Assembly: GCF_034314105.1 (NCBI RefSeq)
Contig: NZ_JAVIWJ010000001.1
Location: forward strand, 3,039,501 to 3,103,500
DNA: 64,000 nt
Direction: 5' to 3'
DNA from: Pseudomonas sp. AB6
GTDB lineage: Bacteria > Pseudomonadota > Gammaproteobacteria > Pseudomonadales > Pseudomonadaceae
Made by a program: the position numbers and the translations under genes. This document shows positions 17,214 to 25,891 of this stretch, in pieces. The first letter of the stretch is position 1; each line of letters opens with the position of its first letter. The notes under the pieces are model-generated. The model searched no databases and had not been told where the DNA came from. It saw nothing but the letters and a program-made list of their open reading frames with translations.

Positions 17214-17906
17214 ATGCGACTGGATCGATTTCTCAGCAATCTGCCGCGCTTCAGTCGCAAAGACGTGCGCTTTGCATTGGTTGGCAAGCGAATCAAAGTC
17301 GACGGGCAAACCGTTAGCAATCCTCTTCACGAAGTTCGCGAATTCAACCGTGTTGAGTGCGATGACGAGGTTCTACAGATCGGCAAGCCCGCTCGTTACT
17401 TCATGCTGCACAAACCACCGGGGTGCGTCAGCGCGACGGCTGATCCGCAACATTCAACCGTGCTGGACCTACTCAATGAGTCTGACAAACACGACCTGCA
17501 CATTGCCGGGCGGCTGGACTTCAACACCACCGGGCTGATGGTGATCACCAACGACGGCGTGTGGTCCAGGCGCCTGACACAACCGCAGACCAAAATCGCA
17601 AAAATCTACTACGTCGAAACTGAGCACCTCATCAGCCCGGACTACGTACAGAAGTTTGCCGAAGGCTTTTATTTCGCTTTCGAAAACCTCACCACGCAGC
17701 CCGCCGAACTGACGCTAATCAGCCCGTGCAGCGCACGCTTGAGCATCGTCGAAGGGCGCTATCATCAGGTCAAACGTATGTTCGGCCACTTCGACAACAA
17801 AGTGGTGCGGCTGCATCGCGAGTCCATGGGACCGTTGCGCCTGGACCCTGAGTTGGCGCCCGGTGAGTACCGCCCTCTGAGCATTGCAGAAATACAGGCG
17901 ATATGA
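17214..17906 (+). CDS. RsuA-family pseudouridine synthase (16S rRNA type)
   Basis: 230 residues. An N-terminal S4-like RNA-binding domain (MRLDRFLSN ... DVRFALVGKRIKVDG) precedes the synthase domain. The catalytic motif is GRLDFNTTGLMVITND with the nucleophilic Asp at about residue 102, followed by KIYYV and the RYHQVKRMF segment. The length and single S4 domain fit RsuA-type enzymes, which modify U516 of 16S rRNA. Pseudomonas also carries a second, similar gene, so the exact target uridine is inferred. It lies 6 bases downstream of the CWC gene. Confidence 0.88.
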   Translation: MRLDRFLSNLPRFSRKDVRFALVGKRIKVDGQTVSNPLHEVREFNRVECDDEVLQIGKPARYFMLHKPPGCVSATADPQHSTVLDLLNESDKHDLHIAGRLDFNTTGLMVITNDGVWSRRLTQPQTKIAKIYYVETEHLISPDYVQKFAEGFYFAFENLTTQPAELTLISPCSARLSIVEGRYHQVKRMFGHFDNKVVRLHRESMGPLRLDPELAPGEYRPLSIAEIQAI

Positions 17907-18217
17907 ACTTGGCCTACCGTTCAGCAGAAGGTGTCGAACAATTTACCAACATCACTTGCGAGGTATCGTCGAGCCTGCTTGAATCCAAACGTCAGTCCGC
18001 ATGTGACTGAGCAGTCACAAATCCATTCCAAGAAACTTTTGACGAGACGAGAACCTCTGGTTCCGCCCCGGCAAACAGCCCTCCAATAAAAATACCTGTC
18101 GACCAGATCTTGTCGGATTGACATGGGCCCCGGTTTTCCAGGCGTATGCCTACCTGTCATGAAGCTCGTGCAAGCTCGTTTGCGCGCATACCTGTTCTAC
18201 GCCAGGAGTGAGTCGTC
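17907..18217. other. Intergenic region before phaG
   Basis: About 310 bases without a supported gene. An open frame on the minus strand (17921-18160) has no ribosome site or recognisable product. Just upstream of phaG there is a short direct repeat, AAGCTCGT at 18160-18167 and 18171-18178, and a clear ribosome site AGGAGTGAG. The promoter of phaG must lie here, but no clear -35/-10 or -24/-12 box could be assigned. Confidence 0.5.
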
Positions 18218-19102
18218 ATGAGGCCAGAAATCGCTGTGCTTGATCTACAAGGTCAGTTCCGGGTCTACACGGAGTTCTACCGCGCAGATGCCGCAGAAAA
18301 GACCATTATTCTGGTCAACGGCTCGATGGCCACCACTGCGTCCTTTGCCCAAACCACCCGAAACCTATACCCGCATTTCAACGTGGTTCTGTACGACCAA
18401 CCCTATGCAGGCAAATCTAAAGCCCACAACATGCACCGCAAACCGCTGACCAAAGAGCTGGAAGGCCAGATCCTTCTTGAGCTGATCGACCATTTTGCCG
18501 CCGAACACGTGCTGTCATTTTCGTGGGGCGGTGCAGCCACTCTGATTGCCCTCGCCCATCGTCCACGGCAGATCGAAAAAGCCGTCATCAGTTCGTTCTC
18601 CCCCGTGGTCAACGTACACATGCGCGACTACCTAGAACGCTGCATCAGGCACTTGGGCGCGTTTGACCGGCATGAGGTCGGCCATTTGGTGAATAACACC
18701 ATTGGCAAGCACCTGCCGTCATTGTTCAAACGCTTCAATTACCGCCACGTCAGCACGCTCGATATCCACGAGTACGTGCAAATGCATTTTCACATCAGCC
18801 AAGTGCTGTGCATCGATCAACTGTGCTACCTCAAAGCGGCGCAAAACATCGACGTGCCGGTGCTATTTCTCAATGGCGAGTGGGATGAATACACCGCTGC
18901 GGCCGACTCCAGGCTCTTCGGCCAACACGTTTCGGATTGCCAGTTCACAACCCTGCAAAGCACCGGGCACTTTCTGGACATGGAACACAAAACCGCCTGC
19001 AGCGATTCGCAAAAAGCCCTGTTGAGTTTTCTGAAACCAGAAGCTGCGCCTAAGCGTTTCAGGTACCACCAGGAACAGAACCACCATGCGTTCGCACTGT
19101 AA
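18218..19102 (+). CDS. phaG: PhaG: (R)-3-hydroxyacyl-ACP transacylase/thioesterase
   Basis: 294 residues, alpha/beta-hydrolase fold. The N-terminus MRPEIAVLDLQGQFRVYTEF and the C-terminus ending HAFAL agree closely with the PhaG proteins of fluorescent pseudomonads; RhlA is the next-closest family. The nucleophile elbow is SFSWGGAAT (Ser about 102), the acid is in NGEWDEYT, and the His is in STGHFLDME. PhaG diverts 3-hydroxyacyl chains from fatty-acid synthesis towards polyhydroxyalkanoate or, in RhlA-like relatives, hydroxyalkanoyloxy-alkanoates. It is a single gene with a good ribosome site (AGGAGTGAG). RhlA-like activity cannot be excluded from sequence reading alone. Confidence 0.88.
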   Translation: MRPEIAVLDLQGQFRVYTEFYRADAAEKTIILVNGSMATTASFAQTTRNLYPHFNVVLYDQPYAGKSKAHNMHRKPLTKELEGQILLELIDHFAAEHVLSFSWGGAATLIALAHRPRQIEKAVISSFSPVVNVHMRDYLERCIRHLGAFDRHEVGHLVNNTIGKHLPSLFKRFNYRHVSTLDIHEYVQMHFHISQVLCIDQLCYLKAAQNIDVPVLFLNGEWDEYTAAADSRLFGQHVSDCQFTTLQSTGHFLDMEHKTACSDSQKALLSFLKPEAAPKRFRYHQEQNHHAFAL

Positions 19103-19294
19103 AACAAAGTGCCATTCCCCTTGAGAATCGCCTCATCTAGGTTGCAGGGGATCTCTGCAGGGAATGTTTTGGATGGGCGTGGACTGTGCGCTTGTGAAGC
19201 GAATATGGAGATGTAGATTTGCTTGAAATGCACCCATCAAGAAATTAGCACTTTTGTTCAGAAGCGACTTCTGGTACAAAGTCAGCCGCGAAAA

Positions 19295-19368
19295 GCGGGT
19301 GTCGTATAATGGCATTACTCCAGCTTCCCAAGCTGATAACGAGGGTTCGATTCCCTTCACCCGCTCCA
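19295..19368 (+). tRNA. tRNA-Gly (anticodon CCC)
   Basis: The 7-bp acceptor stem GCGGGTG pairs with CACCCGC, the anticodon loop is TTCCCAA with anticodon CCC, the T-arm contains GGTTCGATTCC, and CCA is encoded at 19366-19368. Length 74 bases. Reads GGG codons. The antisense strand produces the familiar false ORF that begins MERVKGIEPSLSAWE. No duplicated 3' end that would mark an integrated element was noticed nearby. Confidence 0.97.
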
Positions 19369-19489
19369 TCTCAGTACCTTTAGCGAGTCCGCCGTCACCT
19401 AACGTCCGACTGCTTTAGTACCGCTTACTCGCTCACTTGCGGCATCTTGTCGGTAAGTTCCGTCGTTATAGACCGCCAACGCGGCCTAC

Positions 19490-19816
19490 TCAGCCCGCTT
19501 TTAATTGCCGCATTGCCGTTATCTCTGGCAGATCCATCCGCCGCACGTAAACCCGTAAAGGCTCCGTGACGTTCAAACGGTCGTCGATGTTCTGCTCCAG
19601 CAGCAACCTCACCGACTCACGCTTAAGTGTCATTAGCTGTCCATCGCCGCTGCACCAAACAAACTCGTTGGTAGGAGTAATGCTGTCATCCGTGACGTCC
19701 ATACCAAACGAGTCTTCACTGAAACGGACGATGTAGCGGTTCGCTTTGTGGTGATAGCCGACGAAGCCTTTAAGCTGGTCGGCGGCGTCGCAAATGGTGC
19801 TGGAAGTGATGCTCAT
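19490..19816 (-). CDS. Conserved-looking hypothetical protein
   Basis: 108 residues, starting MSITSSTICDAADQLKGF with GAGGCC a few bases upstream. No signal peptide or membrane segment. The middle (KANRYIVRFSEDSFGMDVTDDSI) is predicted-looking beta structure, and the end is Arg/Leu-rich (VRRMDLPEITAMRQLKAG). It lies just downstream, on the same strand, of the broken alcohol dehydrogenase gene. No family recognised. Coding quality appears good because the frame is free of stops and composition is Pseudomonas-like. Confidence 0.6.
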   Translation of the reverse strand: MSITSSTICDAADQLKGFVGYHHKANRYIVRFSEDSFGMDVTDDSITPTNEFVWCSGDGQLMTLKRESVRLLLEQNIDDRLNVTEPLRVYVRRMDLPEITAMRQLKAG

Positions 19817-19834
19817 GGTTGGCCTCTGAAAGAA

Positions 19835-20228
19835 TTAAAGGGCGTGGCGAAAGATGGCTTCGATCTGCAATTGGTCCGCCGGGCGCGGGTTGGTAAAGCC
19901 GCAAGCATCTTTGAGGGCATTGGCGGCGAGGGTCGGAATATCATTTTCCTTGACCCCCAACTCCTTGAGGCCCGCCGTTTAACAGCTCCAAGCCTTTTTC
20001 AACGTTAGCAACCGTAGGGTTCGGTTGTGCGCCATCGAAAACCAGCGCGTCAATGTCTTGCGCGGCCAACAACCCGACGATGGTGTCTGCCACGCCAGCC
20101 TTCGCCAGCCCGGCGTCGGTGACGATCAATGCTTTGCGCAAACCGAAGTTGTGAATGGCGGTCATCGCTTCCGTCATGCAGCCAATACCCATGATGTTCA
20201 CGGCGGGGATGAAGAACGTGCTGCTCAT
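19835..20228 (-). pseudogene. Iron-containing alcohol dehydrogenase, internally deleted
   Basis: The first 85 or so codons (MSSTFFIPAVNIMGIG, then NFGLRKALIVTDAGL and VFDGAQPNPTVANVEKGLELL) are a normal N-terminus of a type III Fe-dependent alcohol dehydrogenase of about 380 residues. Near 19980 the sequence jumps, one base out of frame, to the last 45 codons ([20 protein letters not shown], then [12 protein letters not shown] ... IFRHAL). Roughly 250 internal codons, including the metal-binding His residues, are gone. The product cannot be active. The clean loss of the middle suggests a single deletion followed by little further decay. Confidence 0.85.
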
Positions 20229-20405
20229 GGAAAATCCTTTGCACAGAAACCCTGCTGGCGCATCCGGCCGGGCGAATGCTTGCAGCATCTTCCGATTGCC
20301 AGGCGTCGATATTGATCTGGCGCAATAGCCGTCCGGTCTTGAGCGGTTGGCGTGATAAAGTCCCGCCCCTGAACTTTCCCGACTTGATGGCGACGAACAG
20401 AAACT

Positions 20406-21452
20406 ATGGAATTCACGGATTTTGACGCTGAGCTTGCAGAGTGGAATGAGCTGCAAGCGACCACCCCGTTTTCCGATTTGCTGGTCGGCAACGGCGCGAG
20501 CGTGGCGGTCTGGAAGAATTTTTCTTACTACTCGCTCTTCGAAGAGTCCGAGACCACCCGCAACAAACCCCTGAGCCATACCGAACTTGCGGTGTTCAAC
20601 GCTTTGGACACTCGTAACTTCGAGCCAGTCTTGAGTGCACTCAAAAGCGCCATGCGCGTCAATGCGGCGCTAACCATCAGTTCGTCTTCGCCCCGCAATC
20701 GCTACTTCGCCATCAAAGAAGCGTTGATCCACGCCGTGCGTTCGGTCCACATTCCGTGGCGTTTGGTGAATGAAAAATCGCTGCTGCGGATTAATCAGGA
20801 ACTCAGCCAATACCGGACCGTGTTTTCCACCAACTATGATTTGTTGTGCTTTTGGGCGGTGATGCAGTCTCCGGAAAAATTCAACGACCTGTTCGACGAT
20901 GACGCCATCTTCGACCCCACCCGATCCATCGCCGACACCACGCGCATGCTGTACCTGCACGGAGGGCTGCATTTAGTAAAAAACCTGGATGGCAGCGTGC
21001 GCAAGTTGCTGTCATCGGAAAGCACCCTGCTCGGCAGTTTTGCCATCAACGCGCTGGACGATGTACCGATTTTCATCAGCGAAGACAGCAGCGCACAAAA
21101 AATGAAAATGATCCGGCATACCGATTACTTGGGTTTCTGCCATGCGCAACTGGCCAACCCTAAAGATGCGTTGTGCGTTTTTGGCCACGCACTGGGCAAG
21201 CAAGACGCGCACATTGTTGATGCGATCAAGCTGGCGAATCCCAAGACCATTGCTTTCTCCATAGCCCCGCGCAGCCAGGGCTTTATTCAGCAACAGAAGC
21301 GCCACTACAGCAGCCTCTTTGCTGGGCAAGGGGTAACGTTGAAGTTCTATGACGCCAAGACCCACCCACTGGGTGACCCGGCCTTGTCCGTGTCGATTAA
21401 GGGATTGAACACCCCCCTGCCTTCGCCGAAACCAACACACTCCAGGCACTGA
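20406..21452 (+). CDS. SIR2-like DUF4917 family protein
   Basis: 348 residues, no signal peptide. The N-terminal nucleotide-binding-like loop LLVGNGASVAVW, the central VFSTNYDLL and the later MLYLHGGLHL follow the pattern of SIR2-like domains (glycine loop, 'TNYD', 'LHG'). A closing Rossmann-type segment CVFGHALGKQDAHI is also visible. This agrees with the DUF4917 family. Other SIR2-like proteins consume NAD, some as antiphage effectors, but whether this family does is not known. It is a single gene divergent from the broken alcohol dehydrogenase and near a tRNA gene. Confidence 0.7.
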   Translation: MEFTDFDAELAEWNELQATTPFSDLLVGNGASVAVWKNFSYYSLFEESETTRNKPLSHTELAVFNALDTRNFEPVLSALKSAMRVNAALTISSSSPRNRYFAIKEALIHAVRSVHIPWRLVNEKSLLRINQELSQYRTVFSTNYDLLCFWAVMQSPEKFNDLFDDDAIFDPTRSIADTTRMLYLHGGLHLVKNLDGSVRKLLSSESTLLGSFAINALDDVPIFISEDSSAQKMKMIRHTDYLGFCHAQLANPKDALCVFGHALGKQDAHIVDAIKLANPKTIAFSIAPRSQGFIQQQKRHYSSLFAGQGVTLKFYDAKTHPLGDPALSVSIKGLNTPLPSPKPTHSRH

Positions 21453-21577
21453 TCGTCGCTTTCCACTGATCAAAACTGTACGGACAAATCTCTCGATAGC
21501 TGTGAGGGCGTTCGCCTTGGGTTTGTGGCTAGATGATCGCCTCTGTCTATAAATCCAATAACAAGGCGCGTTTTATC

Positions 21578-22468
21578 ATGTCCTCTCGCGAAAACACCGG
21601 CATGGCCCTGGGCCTGATCGGGGTGATTATTTTTAGCCTGACACTGCCCATGACCCGCATCGTGGTCCAGGAAGTGAATCCCCTTCTCAACGGTTTGGGC
21701 CGAGCGCTGTTGGCGGCGATACCGGCCGCACTTCTGCTGCTGATCCGTCGCGAACATTGGCCGACCTGGGCGCAAGTCAAAGGTCTGTGCCTGGTGAGTC
21801 TGGGGGTCATCATCGGCTTCCCGGTGTTGTCCGCTTGGGCAATGAAAACCCTGCCGGCTTCCCACGGCGCACTGGTAAACGGCCTACAACCTCTGATCGT
21901 GGCGATTTACGCGGCATGGTTATCACACGAACGACCTTCAAAAGCCTTCTGGGCCTGCGCAGCGCTGGGCAGTGCCTTGGTGTTGAGTTATGCGTTGATC
22001 AGTGGCGCCGGTTCCATCCAGGCGGGCGATCTGTGGATGCTGGCGGCGATTGCCGTAGGTGGGTTGGGTTATGCCGAAGGTGGCCGACTGGCCAAGGAAA
22101 TGGGTGGCTGGCAGGTCATTTGTTGGGCGCTAGTGTTGTCCGCCCCACTGCTGGCAGGACCAGTGATCTACCTCGCGCTGCAACATCAGGGGCCAATATC
22201 GACTGGCACGTGGTGGGCGTTTGCGTACGTAACAATTTTCTCGCAATTCATCGGTTTCTTTGCGTGGTACGCCGGTCTGGCCAAGGGCGGTATTTCGCGA
22301 GTGAGTCAGGTTCAGTTGTTGCAGATATTCTTCACCATCGCCTTCTCGGCGCTGTTTTTCGGTGAACATATTGAGCCCATTACTTGGCTGTTCGCGGCCG
22401 GTGTCATCGGCACCGTGATGCTCGGGCGCAAGACTACCGTCATTGCGCCCAAAGCGATCCGCATCTGA
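21578..22468 (+). CDS. EamA/DMT-family membrane exporter
   Basis: 296 residues with about ten hydrophobic helices arranged as two similar halves, as in drug/metabolite transporters (LGLIGVIIFSLTLPMTRI at the start; the second half begins near LWMLAAIAVGGLGYAEG). The substrate is unknown; family members often export amino acids or metabolites. The ATG at 21578 gives the expected short N-terminus before the first helix; an extension to 21533 is unlikely. Its TGA stop abuts exactly the stop of the convergent methyltransferase gene, forming the palindrome TGATCA. Confidence 0.82.
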   Translation: MSSRENTGMALGLIGVIIFSLTLPMTRIVVQEVNPLLNGLGRALLAAIPAALLLLIRREHWPTWAQVKGLCLVSLGVIIGFPVLSAWAMKTLPASHGALVNGLQPLIVAIYAAWLSHERPSKAFWACAALGSALVLSYALISGAGSIQAGDLWMLAAIAVGGLGYAEGGRLAKEMGGWQVICWALVLSAPLLAGPVIYLALQHQGPISTGTWWAFAYVTIFSQFIGFFAWYAGLAKGGISRVSQVQLLQIFFTIAFSALFFGEHIEPITWLFAAGVIGTVMLGRKTTVIAPKAIRI

Positions 22469-23686
22469 TCAGTTGATGTAGCCGTCTGCCTGGAGCAAGG
22501 TTTCCAGGCAGTGCTCCTGAATGCCGTAGAACGTTTTCAATTCCTGAATCTTCGCCAACAACTCGGGCTGCTTAAGCGGCTCGACGCGCTTGACCGCGAG
22601 GATCATTTTGTTCTTGTTGGTGTGCTCTAGCGAAATGAACTCGAACACTTTGGTCTCGTAGCCACAGGCCTCAAGGAGCAAAGCGCGCAAGCTGTCAGTG
22701 ACCATTTCCGCCTGCTGCCCCATGTGCAAACCGTATTGCAGCATCGGCCGCAGCAGGGTCGGGCTCTGGATCTGCAAACGAATCTGCTTATGACAGCACG
22801 GCGAACACATGATGATCGACGCCCCGGAGCGAATGCCCATGTGGATCGCGTAGTCAGTGGCAATGTCACACGCGTGCAAGGCAATCATCACATCCAGCGC
22901 GCTAGGCGCCACGCTGCGCACATCACCGTGCTGGAACACCAGGCCGGGATGCTCCAGGCGTTCGGCTGCGGTGTTGCACAACATCACCATGTCTTCGCGC
23001 AACTCGACGCCAGTCACCTGACCCTCGGCTTGCAAGGTGTTGCGCAGGTAATCGTGGATAGCGAAGGTTAAATAGCCTTTGCCCGAGCCGAAATCCGCGA
23101 CTGTGATCGGCTGATCAAGCGCCAGCGGTGATGAACTCAAGGCGTGGGAAAACACCTCGATAAATTTGTTGATCTGCTTCCATTTACGCGACATGGCCGG
23201 GATCAGCTCATGCTGTTTATTCGTCACGCCCAAGTCCGTCAGAAACGGTCGGCTTAATTCCAGGTAGCGCTTTTTCTCCCGATCATGCTCAGCCGACGGC
23301 GCTTCGCGTTCTTGCTGCGCCTTGCTTTTGAACAGGGTGCTTTTACCTTTTTTGCCGTATTCCAACTGCACTTCATCGGTGAGCGATAACAAGTGCGCGT
23401 TCTTGAACGCGTCAGGCAGCAACCCAGCGACCAGGTCGACGCCCTCGGCCAGCAAGAAATTCTTGGTGATGTCGCGGGTTTTATAGCGATAGACGAACGA
23501 CAAGTGCGGCAGCTCTCTAATCGTCGTCAGTTTGATGATAATCCGCTGCAACTCCGCCTCAGCGCCGACGTACTTAGCTAGCACCAGCTTGATAAACGAG
23601 TTCTGCGACAGACTCGTGTCTAGCAGGCTCAAAAACTGTGCTCGGTGATCCGGCGCAGGCTGGGTGGAGGTTGCAGTAACTGACAT
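22469..23686 (-). CDS. Class I SAM-dependent methyltransferase (Methyltransf_32-like)
   Basis: 405 residues. The N-terminal third is helical and basic (YGKKGKSTLFKSKAQQ). A SAM-binding motif VADFGSGKGYLTFAI lies near residue 195, followed by an acidic GVELRED and by IALHACDIATDYAI. A cysteine motif, MCSPCCHKQ, near residue 295 is typical of GSTCD/METTL25-like enzymes, whose proposed targets include RNA. Target unknown here. The gene is convergent with the EamA gene, with no intergenic bases between the stops. A REP pair lies downstream of the next gene, about 100 bases upstream of this gene's start. Confidence 0.8.
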   Translation of the reverse strand: MSVTATSTQPAPDHRAQFLSLLDTSLSQNSFIKLVLAKYVGAEAELQRIIIKLTTIRELPHLSFVYRYKTRDITKNFLLAEGVDLVAGLLPDAFKNAHLLSLTDEVQLEYGKKGKSTLFKSKAQQEREAPSAEHDREKKRYLELSRPFLTDLGVTNKQHELIPAMSRKWKQINKFIEVFSHALSSSPLALDQPITVADFGSGKGYLTFAIHDYLRNTLQAEGQVTGVELREDMVMLCNTAAERLEHPGLVFQHGDVRSVAPSALDVMIALHACDIATDYAIHMGIRSGASIIMCSPCCHKQIRLQIQSPTLLRPMLQYGLHMGQQAEMVTDSLRALLLEACGYETKVFEFISLEHTNKNKMILAVKRVEPLKQPELLAKIQELKTFYGIQEHCLETLLQADGYIN

Positions 23687-23785
23687 CGGTAAGCGCCTCG
23701 GGCGGGCTGAAAATAATAAGGCCAGTATTTTAGGCGGGTTGGGGAAGATGGGTTGGTTTAATTAGCGGACGGCGATTGGCGGTGT

Positions 23786-23862
23786 CTGTAGAAGTCAACT
23801 GGCTGGCGAGGCGGTGTGCCTGACAAATCGCGGGGGATCTTCGCCAACAAGTTGGCTCCAGG
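23786..23862. repeat. Pair of inverted REP elements (REPIN-like)
   Basis: A degenerate copy TGTAGAAGTCAACTGGCTGG (23787-23806, continuing CGAGG) faces an inverted copy, GATCTTCGCCAACAAGTTGG then CTCC (23837-23859), which is the reverse complement of the common GGAGCCAACTTGTTGGCGAAG. Two REPs in opposite orientation about 30 bases apart make a REPIN. It sits between the methyltransferase gene and the TPM/LemA operon. Confidence 0.75.
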
Positions 23863-23879
23863 CCATGAGGCGGCACCTG

Positions 23880-24494
23880 TCACAGCACCACCAACCGATT
23901 AGGCAGCTCGTTACGTGTTTGAGTCACGGGCACATGATCGGCCAATAACTCGCCACACGCTTCAATGCAGCCCAGAAAACCTTTTAACGTCTCACCGTCT
24001 TTTACCTGCTGGGTAAACACATCAATCAGCGCTTTCCAGACATCGTCATCCAGCCGACTGCTGATGCCCCGGTCAACCAGAATCTCCACATAGCGCTCGG
24101 CTTCTGAAACGAAAATCAACACCCCAGTTGCGCCAACCGTACGGTGAAGATTCTGCTCAAGAAACTGACGACGGGCCAGGTTACTTGCGCGCCAATGGCG
24201 AACCGACTCAGGAATTAATTGAGTAGTGATCACCGGCAAGCGCATCACCAACGCCGCAACGATAAACGTTGCGAATTGGCCCAGTAACAATTGATTCGCA
24301 CTGAGCCAACCCGAGACGTAACTCAACAAACCTGGCACCAACAGCGCCACTAACCCAGCCCAGATCAACGGCACGTAAGCATAGTCGTCCGACCTCGCCG
24401 CCAGCACCGTAACCAGTTCAGCATCGGTCTTCAATTCCACCCGGCTGACCGCTTCGGCCACTTGTCGTTGTTCGTCGTTACTCAGTAAAGACAT
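23880..24494 (-). CDS. TPM-domain membrane protein
   Basis: 204 residues. It begins with a TPM-type region (LSNDEQRQVAEAVSRVELKTDAELVTVLA), then two membrane helices (PLIWAGLVALLVPGLLSYV and LGQFATFIVAALV), and returns to TPM-like sequence (TGVLIFVSEAERYVEILVDRGIS). It is the third gene of a LemA-TPM-TPM operon. This second TPM protein of such clusters is usually anchored with its domain in the cytoplasm or membrane edge. Role unknown; cell-envelope maintenance is often suggested. It begins 48 bases after the previous gene's stop. Confidence 0.82.
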   Translation of the reverse strand: MSLLSNDEQRQVAEAVSRVELKTDAELVTVLAARSDDYAYVPLIWAGLVALLVPGLLSYVSGWLSANQLLLGQFATFIVAALVMRLPVITTQLIPESVRHWRASNLARRQFLEQNLHRTVGATGVLIFVSEAERYVEILVDRGISSRLDDDVWKALIDVFTQQVKDGETLKGFLGCIEACGELLADHVPVTQTRNELPNRLVVL

Positions 24495-24542
24495 GGTGAA
24501 TCACTCGCTGATACATGGATGACAAATTGTCCTTTACCTTAA

Positions 24543-25283
24543 CTACCAACTGCCAGAGGCCCCTCCGCCGCCAAAGCTGCCGCCGCCACCGCCGAAACCT
24601 GCGCCGCCACCTGATCGGGAACCACCTGCTCCGAAACCGCCAGCACCGCCGATAAAACCACCTCCGCCACCAAAACGCCCACCACCGCCCCAACGCATAT
24701 TGATAAAGATGAAAGCCAAAAACAGTCCCACATACAAAAAGTCACGGGGCACGTCGCTGGAGTCGTTCTCCCCGGCCAGATCTGCAGCAGGCTCCGCCAA
24801 CGGGTTGCCGCCCAACACCTGAATCATCGCCTCAGTCCCTTGGCTGATCCCGCCAGAGAAGTTACCGGCCTTGAACGCCGGGGTGATGATCTGATTGACG
24901 ATCACAGAAGACTGAGCATCGGTCAGACGGTCCTCAAGTCCATAGCCAACCTCGATCCGAACCTTATGATCATCGCGGGCCACAATCAGCAGCGCACCAT
25001 TGTCTTTGTCTTTTTGCCCCACGCCCCATGCCCGCCCCAGCTGATAGCCGTAATCCTCAATGCTGGTGCCTTGCAGATTAGGCAATGTAACCACCACCAC
25101 CTGCTCACCGGTGGTTTGTTCATGGGCTTGGAGCATTTGCGTCAGCTGTGCTTTGGTTTGCCCGTCGATCAGTTGAGCGCTGTCGACCACTCGTCCAGTC
25201 AAAGACGGAAACACCAGTGCGGCGGACGCAACCGTGGTGCATGCCAATAGCAGCCCAAGCGCAATAAGCCGCAAGGCGCGCAT
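24543..25283 (-). CDS. TPM-domain protein with Gly-rich tail (YgcG family)
   Basis: 246 residues. A signal peptide (about 1-21, LGLLLACTTVASA) is followed by a periplasmic TPM domain about residues 30-150 (GRVVDSAQLIDGQTKAQL, GYQLGRAWGVGQKDKDNGAL, KVRIEVGYGLE), a membrane helix (FLYVGLFLAFIFI), and a long Gly-rich tail ending GGGGASGSW. This is the standard YgcG/TPM architecture found with LemA. Its start overlaps the LemA stop (TGATG), so translation is coupled. The low-complexity tail is usual for the family. Function unresolved; probably part of an envelope complex with LemA. Confidence 0.88.
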   Translation of the reverse strand: MRALRLIALGLLLACTTVASAALVFPSLTGRVVDSAQLIDGQTKAQLTQMLQAHEQTTGEQVVVVTLPNLQGTSIEDYGYQLGRAWGVGQKDKDNGALLIVARDDHKVRIEVGYGLEDRLTDAQSSVIVNQIITPAFKAGNFSGGISQGTEAMIQVLGGNPLAEPAADLAGENDSSDVPRDFLYVGLFLAFIFINMRWGGGGRFGGGGGFIGGAGGFGAGGSRSGGGAGFGGGGGSFGGGGASGSW

Positions 25284-25891
25284 CAGAATTTCACTTCCGG
25301 GGATTTGTCAGCGCCTTCGGTAGTGGCGTCGAAGTTGGGGCGAATCGGCAAATCACTGTAAATCACGCTGTGCCAAAGACGGCCAGGGAACGTGCGAATT
25401 TCAGTGTTATAGCGCTCGACCGAGGCAATAAAATCTTTGCGCGCTACGCTTATTCTGTTTTCAGTACCTTCCAGTTGCGACTGTAGCGCCAGGAAGTTCT
25501 GGTTGGATTTAAGGTCCGGGTAACGCTCCGACACCACCATCAATCGACTAAGCGCACTGGTCAGTTGACCTTGAGCCTGCTGGAATTGCTTTAGCTTTTC
25601 CGGGTCGTTCAAGCTGCTGGCGTTAATCTGAATAGACGTGGCCTTGGCCCGCGCTTCAATCACGGCGGTTAACGTCGTCTGCTCCTGTTTGGCGTAGCCC
25701 TTAACGGTTTCCACCAGATTGGGAATCAGGTCGGCACGCCGCTGATATTGATTCTGCACCTGAGCCCACGCGGCCTTAACCTGCTCGTCATAGGTTGGGA
25801 TGTTGTTGATACCGCAACCCGCGAGCAACGTGCTCAGCAGCATCAGCGCCGTCATGGACCAACTGAAGCCGTAGCCCCGTGGTGTTTGCAT
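25283..25891 (-). CDS. lemA: LemA family protein
   Basis: 202 residues. Hydrophobic N-terminus ending in a lipobox-like LLAGC near residue 26, so it may be lipid-anchored. The LemA core is clear: QVKAAWAQVQNQYQRRADLIPNLV, VKGYAKQEQTTL, and SVERYNTEIRTFPGRLW. The family forms antiparallel helical bundles on the membrane. It is the first gene of the three-gene operon with two TPM proteins. The name lemA here denotes this small membrane family, not the GacS kinase once called LemA. Function unknown. Confidence 0.9.
   Translation of the reverse strand: MQTPRGYGFSWSMTALMLLSTLLAGCGINNIPTYDEQVKAAWAQVQNQYQRRADLIPNLVETVKGYAKQEQTTLTAVIEARAKATSIQINASSLNDPEKLKQFQQAQGQLTSALSRLMVVSERYPDLKSNQNFLALQSQLEGTENRISVARKDFIASVERYNTEIRTFPGRLWHSVIYSDLPIRPNFDATTEGADKSPEVKF

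Noticed and set aside
17921..18160. 79-residue minus-strand ORF before phaG
   Set aside because: No ribosome site, odd composition, and no similarity to any known family.
19133..19369. Minus-strand ORF beginning MERVKGIEPSLSAWE
   Set aside because: It is the antisense of the tRNA-Gly gene, a well-known false ORF in many genomes.
19295..21500. Genomic island integrated at tRNA-Gly
   Set aside because: No integrase and no repeat of the tRNA 3' end was found by eye downstream; a computed search for a direct repeat of 19340-19368 would be decisive.
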